A stretch of 64,000 nt of DNA, taken from positions 21,942,017 through 22,006,016 of the forward strand of contig NC_065919.1 of NCBI RefSeq assembly GCF_024586455.1, read 5' to 3'. This DNA comes from Bactrocera neohumeralis (Eukaryota; Arthropoda; Insecta; Diptera; Tephritidae). The position numbers and the translations under genes were made by a program. Position 1 is the first letter of the stretch. Each line of letters starts with the position of its first letter. Shown piece after piece: positions 55,216 to 64,000 of this stretch. The notes beneath the pieces were generated by a model that was given only the letters and a program-made list of their open reading frames with translations, was not told the DNA's origin and ran no database searches.

Positions 55216-58143
55216 GAATAATACATTTTATTATATTTTAAACCAGAACTTTGAAACACATCCTTAGCAGAAATCAATAATATTGCCAATAAAAATTAGC
55301 ACCAGAAGGAATTTTAAGTCATTAAAAAATTGTTTCTAATTAACTGTCGCACTTAATTCACCTTTCTTATCGTAACGCATTTACTATTTGAGAAAAAATT
55401 AAAAGAGCTTTTACTTCACAATTACAAAACAGATTGAAATTTGTTGTAAATAGAGTAACACGAATCATTCAAGACTTTTAGTAATATAAGTAACGGTATA
55501 TCAAAATTTTTTTTCATTATACACACTCATCAGCCACCTACAACAAAGGGAGCGTTTCTAATTATCTGTCAACAGCTGTATATACTATACATACTCAATC
55601 TGTACAATTCCGTAGGAGAATGTTTCGTTCCATTGAAGAATAAGCTATGCAAATTTGTGAAGATATCTCGTCAAATTTAAAAGTTTTGCAGCAAATAAGC
55701 AGTTTCTTGGTAAGAAAATTTTCAGATCAATGTCTCAAAAACTGAGGTGATATTTATATGTATATATTCATGGAGTCTTCGAAATTTCCTTTTGCGTATT
55801 GCAAACAACGTTCCCAACTTAATAAACTATCTTCGGACTAAAATTTTTTTTTGAAATTAAAATTTTTTTATTTTCCAAAATTTTTTTTTTCGCAATTTTT
55901 TAAAAAATTTTGTTAATCATAAATTAATTTAATTGCTTCAAATTTTTTTGCATTATTAGAAAAACTTGCTTATTAGAAAAACTATTAAAATTCAGCTCAT
56001 TTCGATAGAAAATTCAGAGATTACAAAAAGTTGCGCATACGCACAGACCAACGCCTGTCTTAGAACTGCAGGCAATAAATAATTTTAAGTTGTGAGTTGA
56101 GAAATGTAAAGCAGTAAGATATGCATTGTGCGCTATTTAATTGACAACAACAAATACAACAAAATATCTATGAGCATATATAAATTTTTAAGGGGTTTAA
56201 GTAAATAGGTGTACTGTGGCGTATGAGTGACCTATTGTGAACTAATGGAAATATTAAACTTATCGTGTGAAATGGCTTGAAATAAATAACTTTGATGAAA
56301 ATAATGATTGTGAGGAAGTATTTTCGAAGTTAGATTTGAAGCGTGATGTACCTAGGAAACTGTCAGTGTCACTTCTTTCCAAATAAAATTTAATTAAATT
56401 ATAAAAATAATTGCTCAATTATTTGTAACTTTTATTTCTTATTTTATATTGTAATGGAGAAAAGAAAAGGAACAAAAAAAAATGTGTAAAAAACATAAAA
56501 GTCTATATCTTCATAAGAAATTATACAATAGTTAAACCCCAAATAACCTAAACAACATCAAACTCAAATACAAATGACTACAGTTGAACAATCTCTTATT
56601 GGGTGAGCAGTTACGTTAATGAGCGTCTCGTTTAAGTCAATTGATAACTATACTAACAATATACTATTTAAAATACTAAATTATCACTGACATTGATAAG
56701 TGATATTATTTTTTTGTTATACTTGTTAAACGGGTTAGAATCATTGTTTAAAATAAACTGTATGCTATCAGTAATAAACACATTAACTGGTGATTTTGAG
56801 ATTAATGGTTGCTACAAATATAAATTATGAGTACGTTCTCGAGACGTGATAAGATTAAATGACAACTTTATTTCGTTCTAAAAGTTATTACTAACATAAA
56901 TATGTAAGAATAGATTATATCGTCACCTAAAATGCAAAATAACGAAACATCACTTTTCTAAAATGTACAAACGAAGGAAAGACGTTATAATAAAAACCAC
57001 TCATACGGAAACAAAATTTGAGTTTTGGTTATAAAATGGTTATAATAAATCGTTATGTATTGGTAATAACTGATACTGGAAAGCTAAAATTTTACTTGTA
57101 AAAACGCTACCTCATTCCTTTCTATAATAGCCAAATACCGAAAACAAAATAAATTCACAGTAATCACTTTTCTTCATTTAAGGAAACGCAGCAGGGAAGG
57201 GCATGTATTCTCCCTGCCTCTAACGCGTATCATGCCAAGATATTAAGTTATTTATTTATTACAAATACTGACAGCTGTACGTCTACTTGTCCATAGATGT
57301 ATGGTACATTTCTTTAACGCATTTTCGGATTAAAAATTTACTCAGATTTCGAATACTAAGAATACCATTTTGCTTGTAAATTTTTACCTTTTTTCTTACT
57401 TTCTTTTTTTGTTATTTTATCTTTGCCACATTTGCGAAATGAAATTGCAAAAATTTCCAGAAGAGCTCGAGAATGCCATTTTGTTTGACTATCAGCATTG
57501 AATTGCGTTGATTTCTTGTTTTTCATTTGTTACTGATAGTGTTTCGTTTACTTTGGCGATGTATGTGGGTCACCTGGTCATTGCGGCAAATACCATCATA
57601 TTTAGAGCTCCGCTCGTTTTGTTTGATAACCGAAGTGAATTGGCATTTTGTGTGTTATTTTGTATCGTTCCATCTCTGCAAAATGCTATCATTCACATTG
57701 TCCCGTGTACTTGTACTTGTACTGTTTTGTGTTGGCAGCTTTGTTCGGCAGGAAGTATGTACTGCTCGACATCTATTGCTGTGCCGGTTGTCTAGTTAAG
57801 TAAATATTTATTTTTCTCTTATCAGTTTAAAGTCGGTAGAAGTACGTGCAATTTTGTTACAAAAATTGTTAATTTGGTTATAAAATTATTACATAAGTGG
57901 TTTGCTGAAGCAATGGTTTTCGTAAGCGTTAGTTTTGCAGGCACTGGAAAGAATTACTTAAGCCTGTTCAAAACTTGCTTTGGTTAAAACTTGTTTTTTC
58001 CTATCAACAATAAATCCAAATATATTACTTTTATTAGTTTAAGTGTGATACCATCAACCCAAATAAAACCAAGATGGTTTTTTTAGTAGAAGACATAAGA
58101 ACCCGGTGGCATATGTCTGCAACCGGCGGCTACAGTAAAATAA
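55216..58143. other. gene-free AT-rich DNA with one truncated MITE
   Basis: Apart from the MITE fragment at 56920 I see no element. Poly(T)/poly(A)-rich runs at 55840-55960. The two overlapping frames at 57508-57799 lack family features and splice support. Confidence 0.4.
56920..57065. mobile_element. truncated second copy of the 250-bp MITE
   Basis: It starts TCGTCACCTAAAATGCAAAA after TA (56918-56919). Interior phrases correspond to 26560-26660 (CTTTTCTAAAATGTACA; TTTTGGTTATAAAATGGTTA). The opposite TIR is not found. Confidence 0.7.
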
Positions 58144-58653
58144 TGGGTTGTCAAAAAAGTCTTGCGGTATTTTCGCTAGTTGGCGCTGAAAGCGCGTAGT
58201 TCTAGTTTTATTCGTTGCATCGGGTCATGCTATACCTTCTTGGAAAGCTCATTTCACGCGCTAACACGTGACACGTAACATGGAGCAAAATAAAGAGAAA
58301 ATACGGCATATTTTACAGTACTACGCCAATAAAATTTGTGCAGTTTATGGTCCCGATACAGTTTCCATTTCCACCGCACAACGATGGTTTCAATGTTTTC
58401 GTTCTGGTGTAGAGGTGATCGAAGATGCGCCACACTCCGGAAGGCCTGTCGTCGAAAATTGCGATAAAATCGCTGAATTGGTCGAAAGAGACCGGCGTAG
58501 AAAAAAATAAAATAAAATAAAATAAAATAAAATAAAATAAAATAAAATAAAATAAAATAAAATAAAATAAAATAAAATAAAATAAAAAAAAATAAAATAA
58601 AAATAAATAAATAAAATTCAATAAAAATACCGCAAGACTTCTTTGACAACCTA
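58144..58653 (+). mobile_element. mariner deletion derivative, lineage G, with AAAAT array and TIRs
   Basis: The ends are near-identical inverted repeats: GGTTGTCAAAAAAGTCTTGC... at 58146-58173 and the complement at 58624-58651 (one mismatch in about 28). The frame from ATG 58280 reads MEQNKEKIRHILQYYANKIC, AVYGPDTVSISTAQRWFQCF, RSGVEVIEDAPHSGRPVVEN and CDKIAELVERDRR, the N-terminal DNA-binding region with about 12 residues missing after ILQYY. After codon ~75 the coding sequence is replaced by an AAAAT microsatellite (58504-58610). All catalytic residues are lost. Confidence 0.87.
58504..58610 (+). repeat. AAAAT pentanucleotide microsatellite
   Basis: About 16-17 uninterrupted AAAAT units to 58586, then interrupted units. 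It lies wholly inside the mariner derivative at 58144-58653. Confidence 0.95.
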
Positions 58654-58659
58654 TTATAT

Positions 58660-59505
58660 AGGGCTCATCCTGGTTACGTAGGTTTCATGGAAGTCGAATA
58701 TCGAAGAGTGAGCAGTCATTGGCAAAAGGTAGCGTCTCTCACCATAAGTGATTCTCTGGCTCTACGACGCCCTAGTAGCTTATTATGTTCTATGGAGTCT
58801 TTATGTGGTGGAGGGCTCTAAAAAAGACCACACTTGCAAATAAACTCAAAAGCGTTCATCTGTCGATGTATAGTGCGCTCCTACCATGACTCTTAACAAG
58901 ATGGCGTTAAGTGCCTGCAGATAACGTGGGAAGGTGTATTATGGCTGCGAAAGTTTTCATCAGACTCAGAGAAAGTCAGAGTTTCTTAAAGTAAATGTGT
59001 CTAAATACCCGGAAATCCTCAGACATTTTCACTTCATACCGAATCACTTGGATCGTGGAGTCGCCAAACTGAACTCTGGCCATATACTGACTAGGGAGCT
59101 GTGAATCCGTTAGAGGAAAGAGGCAGTGGACTTCTCTACGGATGGGTTAATGCTTAGGGGGAAGGTTTGTAAAGGAGGAGCTCTGTATTAACTTCAGCTC
59201 CAGACTCCCTGACCACTGCAGTGTTTTCCGAGGTTGCAACCATTAAGGGAGCAGAATATTTACTGCTTCGGAGTGCAGCCTCCTTCAGAGAAGTGACCAT
59301 CCACTCAGATAGCAGGGTGGCGATGCTAGCCCTGAACTCATTTACAGTCCATTGCCCTGTTGGCGTCCAAGTTGTGCAGTTGAGAATGTTACCAGACGCC
59401 TTTCTGTAGAGTTCTTCTTTTCTATGGCTTCACTAAGATCTACATATAGCAGTTCACGTGCGATCTTTCTAGATCAGTCATTTAACCATACCTAACCTAA
59501 CCTAC
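58660..59505 (+). mobile_element. R1/LOA-like LINE, thumb and RNase H relic with 3' tail
   Basis: The plus strand reads WWRALKKTTLANKLKSVHLS near 58815, AAKVFIRLRES near 58945, then the RNase H domain: VDFSTDGLMLRGKVCKGG (first acidic residue), SRLPDHCSVF, EVATIKGAEYLLLRSAASF, REVTIHSDSRVAMLALNSFT (the HSDS acidic residue). It ends with a short 3' region and CCTAACCTAACCTA at 59487-59502. Stops and frameshifts throughout. No palm domain is visible. Confidence 0.75.
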
Positions 59506-61039
59506 CCATTCAGCCATACATGTGTTATGTCGGAACAGATCTGTAAGTTTTTCACGTAGAACGCGAGCATTGAAAATACATTAATCCATAAAAGATTTCC
59601 GAATTCCGAAATCCGCGGGGTTGCCAAAAAATAGTATAAATATACAAACCGATATATCATATGTAGTACTACAAGTATATCTATGAGCATATAAGGTTTG
59701 ATTGGAAGATCGTATCGTAAATTTAATTGAAAAGTGAGAGTGAATACTCACACATAAATTAACCGTTAGTCACGCACATACGAGTATATGTACATATGTA
59801 TGCAACCTAAATGTAGCAACAAAAAATTATTTTCAAACACAAACACACGCACACGAGCTCGGCTTAACGCAGACGACCCTTTGACACATTGGAATTCGCG
59901 AAATGCGACACACTGCCAGAGGCTTAATTCATCTAGCTGCTCGTGCAAAATTTATACATATAGTATTTATATGTATATACTATAAATATGCATTTATATA
60001 TGTATATATAAGCAACTATATTTGTTGTTAATTGTCAAAGCCAATGTCATGTGAAGCGCACAATTAAAAGTTATTATGAAAAACGATTCTTTCCAATTGA
60101 TGCGATATTATTATAGCACCCAAATACAGCATGAATGAGTGCGATAGTTGGACGCAAGCCAACCAGCGAGTGGGAGTGGGAACGCGCTAAGTGTGTGAGT
60201 AGATGTGACAAACAATTCACACCCACAAGCAACAATTAGCTATCCATCTATTTCCAGTTCTTTAAAAACTCATAACTTATTAATTAAATCGCACAGTGCA
60301 CCTATACATATACATAAACTTATGTATATATTCATATGTAACTGGGTTTGTGTGTGCATGTGCCTGAGTTTAAAGAACTAGTGCGACGATCGAACGAAAA
60401 TTTTAATTGGGTAGATAATATATAAAAATATTTCGATAAATTTGTCACATATTTATAATATAATAAATTATATAATCTATTTTATGCTGGATTCGGCTTA
60501 AAAGTTAAATTTTTTTTTTTTAATTTTCTAATTTATTGACTATAAAAAAGATTTCGAAATGAAAATACATGCCAAATGTATTCCAACCGGCTATGTTGAA
60601 GAAGTTCTTAATTTATGGTGTTGCCAGCTGTGTTTTATTTTATTTTTCAATTTAAAATAAAGTAGCAAGCTTTCCACGAAATGTTTATGTACAACTTTCC
60701 TTGTAATTAAAAGTTCACTTTAAATGCTTAGCTGTATAAATAAGAACAGGGTTGCCAACCGTAAAAAAATTCTGGTCGGATATAATTTACAAACAAAATT
60801 TAAAACAAATATGAATGACATTTAATCTACTAGCAATACGGCATCAGCATCATGTTATTAAATCTTGTCACCTTACTTTAAATAGAATAAAAAGTTTGAG
60901 ATTCGCAAAATATTTTGTTGAAATGGAAGCTACTTTTCGAAAAACTTACATTTTCATATAAAGTACCAACAAATTTTGCCTCTTATAACCAGTACTTGGC
61001 GAAAGTAAGAGTTGACAGCGCTGTTGCAATTTGTAATAT
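59506..61039. other. gene-free DNA with TATA/TATG microsatellites
   Basis: TATATGTATATA-type runs at 59965-60010 and 60300-60340. Nothing else recognised. Confidence 0.45.
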
Positions 61040-61960
61040 ATTATTTCTAATTTATAAAGAGTGGCAGCACTAAACACATTTATAATTATTCTTGAGAACG
61101 TTGCAAGTTTTATGCCAAACTGAATTAGAAGTTTAACTTTTGTTAAAAAAAAAATAAGTGGCAACTCCAATTTTTTTTCTTAAAATAATAGTATAAATAA
61201 TAGTGAAATATTTTATCTAGATTAATAAAACTTAAAGAACAAATAAAATTTTATTATATTAATCTATAAGGAGTGGCAACACTAATCACATTTATAATTA
61301 TTTTTGAGCACGTTGTAAGTTTTATGTCAAACTGAATTGGAAGTTTAACTCTTGTTAGAAAAAAAAATTAAGTGGCAACTCCCAAAATAAATTTTTATTG
61401 AAAAATTACGTGGAAACTCCAAATCTGTTTCTTATAAATAATAGTGATATATGTATGTATATACATATTTACTCTCGATAAATTGTAAGTTTTATGCCAA
61501 AGTGAATTAGAAGTTTAACTTTTGTTAAAAAAAAATTAAGTGGCAACTTCAATTTTTTTTTTCTTAAAATAATAGTATAAATAATAGCGAAATATTTTAT
61601 CTAGATTAATAAAACTTAAAGCACAAATAAAATTTTTTTATATTAATCTTTAATTAGTGGCAGCACTAATCATATTTATAATTATTCTTGAGCACGTTGT
61701 AAGTTTTATGTCAAATTGAATTGGAAGTTTAACTCTTGTTAGAAAAAAAAATGAAGTGGCAACTCCCAAAAAAATTTTTAGTGAAAAATTACGTGGAAAC
61801 TCCAAATCTGTTTCTTATAAATAATAGTGATATATTTTCTCTCGATAAATTGTAAGTTTTATGCCAAACTGAATTAGAAGCTTAACTTTTGTTCAAAAAA
61901 ATTAAGTGGCAACTCCAAAATTTTTTGTTATTAGTGAAATATTTTATCACGATTAATAAA
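61040..61960. repeat. compound tandem array, alternating long and short monomers
   Basis: Five units are marked by (A/G)TTG(C/T)AAGTTTTATG near 61100, 61312, 61482, 61697 and 61850. Spacings are 212, 170, 214 and about 153 bases, so a long and a short monomer alternate. The motif GTGGCAACTCC closes most units, and GTGGCAGCACTAA opens only the long ones. Both halves share TGAATTAGAAGTTTAACTTT. The frame at 61889-62188 starts inside the last unit and is not convincing coding. Confidence 0.82.
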
Positions 61961-62859
61961 ATTTTAAAAATAACTAAAGTTTGTAATTTATTTAACTACA
62001 TCTGGCAACGTTGTTCAGACGTGGCGGTTATGCGACGAACCAGCTATTATAAGAGCTTTTTTATATTGATAGAAAATGTTCATATTATCGCTTATTCTCA
62101 TCTTCTGCCGCTTTCGATTCACCACTTCTTTGTTCAATTCTGCTCTCTTCTAAAAAAAAATACAATTAAAGCAACACCAAAGTTATAGAGTTGAAGTTGT
62201 ATAAGAGAGTATGTGAATACCTCAATAAATACTACTGTGAATGGTTCAAATGGCAAAAAAAATACAATTTTGTCTTTTTCTTATATTTTGGAAACGTAAG
62301 GCTTAAAATCAATCATAGTTATTTATAGAAAACTAAATCTAAGGGTCACAGAAACTTTTTTAATATTCGTATCGATAGAAGAAGCAGAACTATCTGAATT
62401 CTCTCACTTCCTTAACCTTAACCGAAAATTATGTCAACCTTGGATTTTGGGAAAAAATTCTCCAAAAAAGAATATAAAAGACAGAAAAAAGTTTATTTGC
62501 ATAAAGCAAGAACTCCATATCAGTTTGCAAGCATTCAGCACCTTATTCAGTTTTCATTCTCTTAAGCTGAATAAGTGCTGAATGTCAAAAAAGTCAAGAA
62601 TTCCAGCTTTAAGTAGACAAATAATATTTTTGAATACAAAAAACAAAACTGCTGAATGTCAATTTACACATGAAAACATCTCAAAACTTTCGTAAATGAG
62701 TTAAGATGACTCTCGAGTTAGCAAAATATCATATTGGTCTTATCGTTCATTAATATTTGCGTAAATAAAAGCTATAAATACATTATATTGGAAGTTGATG
62801 CTACTTAAATAGCGAACTTCCATCTCCACAGTATTCTTCGAAGCTTCATTTTCAATTAT
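61961..62859. other. gene-free DNA with one imperfect hairpin
   Basis: An inverted repeat pairs 62532-62550 (CATTCAGCACCTTATTCAG) with 62567-62584, with one bulged base and a 16-nt loop. No coding sequence recognised. Confidence 0.4.
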
Positions 62860-62993
62860 CATTCTTTAAAAATGTTGGAAAATAAGTTTGGCGACAAATT
62901 TACGGTCGTCATGGAGACTGAGACTTATTTTGAAGCAAAAGGCAAATTAATTTACAGTTAATTTGCCTTTTGCTTCAAAATAAGTCTCAGTCT
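62860..62993 (+). mobile_element. mariner lineage C fragment ending in a perfect palindrome
   Basis: In frame from about 62869 the plus strand reads KMLENKFGDKFTVVMETETY and then FEAKGK, a decayed version of the C-terminal KRMLAGKKFSSNEEVIAETE region. The last 36 bases (62915-62950) are repeated exactly, inverted, at 62958-62993 with a 7-nt spacer TTTACAG. The inverted copy carries only this piece of the gene, so it is a local inverted duplication. Confidence 0.75.
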
Positions 62994-64000
62994 GGTATCT
63001 AAAAGTCGGAAATCTCTATTGACCAAATATTAACTCTATTTTTGAATCACTTAACGCTCTGGCATTTCCCGCTATTTAATCAGTGATCATATTGGGATTT
63101 TGATGCGTGTCTTTGTTTAAATTTTCTTCTTCGAAATTATGCATAAATGTTGCAAATTCGAAAGTTAGTTATTTCCTTACAACTGTAGTAATCAATAAAA
63201 TAAGAATATTATAAAATAAATATTATAAAATGAGTGTCGTGGAAGTTGCAAAGTCGTGATCGAAGCTACCGCTCGCATATGGAAGAGAATTCACGACACG
63301 TCATGATTGTAATCTTCTAGGTATTTGAGGTGTCTGCGACCTATCATTTCTTCTTAAGTTATTGGTTGAATGTTAAATGTTTAAGGAACTCATTTTTTTG
63401 TCGTCAATAGTTAGCTACAAAAAAAGTGTAACTGTAATAAAGAACACAAATTTTATATTTCCAATACATTATTACTTATCTTCAGATTTGCCTTTAAATA
63501 AACTCTGACGTAATCGCATTGTCTTTCTTATAATACTTAGCACTTTCAGTGGCTTAAAAGTATTTTAAATAAAAGCACACATAAGCTGCAGAAGCACGCT
63601 TTTATTACATTGAGACAATTAAGTGCTCAGTTGCAATACTTGAAGCTATCAATGAGACCACTTCAACCATGATTTAATTCTTAAATAGATTAGTAGACTG
63701 ATAAGATAAAATTTATGACACTCTTTCTGCGAGTAAGCAGATATCATTCCTTTAATCGGTGCTGTTTACGATTCGTCAAACCTTTAAATGTGATGAATAT
63801 AACAAATAACTGGTAAATTTTCTACCTATTCATTTAACAAGAGAATAGCGGCGTAATATTGCGCACAGAAATTTACTTTTAGATTAAAATTTAGCGTGAA
63901 TTATTGGTAATATATGAAGTCAATTGCTTTGAATTTCAGCGTTTTACTATTTGCTCTTTGGCTGAATGAAGAATCAAAGTGAAAGAGTCGGAAGAATCCT
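62994..64000. other. gene-free AT-rich DNA to window end
   Basis: No domain, TIR or tandem array was recognised. Confidence 0.45.

Noticed and set aside
57508..57799. Two overlapping plus frames of 95 and 90 codons
   Set aside because: Different frames over the same DNA with cysteine/valine-rich, low-information sequence; no splice or family evidence.
58254..58649. Long minus frames with repeated FILFY units
   Set aside because: Translation of the AAAAT microsatellite and antisense of the mariner N-terminus.
1..64000. CRISPR arrays, rRNA or tRNA genes, LTR retrotransposons, viral genes
   Set aside because: I looked for spaced direct repeats, tRNA-like arms, paired long direct repeats and retroviral protease/integrase motifs by eye and saw none; tRNAscan and an LTR finder would be decisive.

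Overview
This is AT-rich DNA from a higher fly, most likely a tephritid fruit fly (Bactrocera, Zeugodacus, Ceratitis or Rhagoletis type). The basis is a fly-type start context (CAAA before ATG) at the one convincing host exon, a DINE-1/HINE-like repeat with the CTGTCTGTCCGTCCGTCCG segment, many mariner lineages, and two non-LTR retrotransposon groups common in such genomes. The genus is inference; no species-specific gene is visible. Nothing here is bacterial: no operons, CRISPR or rRNA, and I saw no tRNA.

Host content is small. The only coding segment I would defend is an apparent first coding exon at 15243-15462 (+), with a start in good context and two possible splice donors. It suggests that much of the right-hand sequence is a long first intron. 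A weaker coding-like island lies near 7820-8010. Everything else that looks like protein belongs to mobile elements, nearly all dead.

Mobile elements fall into five groups. (1) Tc1/mariner DNA transposons of at least eight lineages: one intact element at 22556-23857 with a 362-codon frame, a DD37D triad, perfect 27-bp terminal inverted repeats (TIRs) and a TA target duplication, plus many deletion derivatives and relics (690-1745, 5530-6262, 6505-7560, 12290-13150, 16299-17083, 18025-18190, 19880-20085, 22240-22555, 34565-35130, 38470-38990, 44085-44265, 45053-46001, 47395-48360, 48520-49400, 54330-55215, 58144-58653). (2) An RTE-like LINE ending in GAA repeats (4050-5525, 9080-10020, 10255-10760, 29690-30512, 30515-31330, 36423-37523). 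(3) An R1/LOA-like LINE group (3485-3780, 17090-17710, 18200-18960, 25080-26110, 39620-40830, 58660-59505). (4) DINE-1/HINE-like repeats (8690-9022, 26150-27056, 32471-33528, 33890-34130, 34431-34560, 36055-37630). (5) Non-coding inverted-repeat elements: a 250-bp MITE (26537-26786, partial second copy from 56920), a foldback element with 75-bp TIRs (27550-28083), and a candidate TIR element (13464-14163).

Nesting gives relative ages. The intact Tc1/mariner element lies in a mariner relic. The MITE and one RTE-like LINE each interrupt a DINE-like copy. A mariner deletion derivative has most of its body replaced by an AAAAT microsatellite. Tandem and palindromic DNA adds a roughly 77-bp AT-rich degenerate satellite (42900-44060), a compound tandem array with alternating long and short monomers (61040-61960), an AT-rich block with a 43-bp inverted repeat (51780-52480), and a perfect 36-bp palindrome made from a mariner transposase fragment (62915-62993).

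The remainder (14170-15240, 23860-25080, 28090-29580, 31335-32470, 35130-36055, 37630-38470, 40830-42900, 46002-47395, 49740-51780, 52480-54330, 55220-58140, 59505-61040 and 61960-64000) reads as ordinary fly intergenic or intronic DNA with short microsatellites and no supportable gene.
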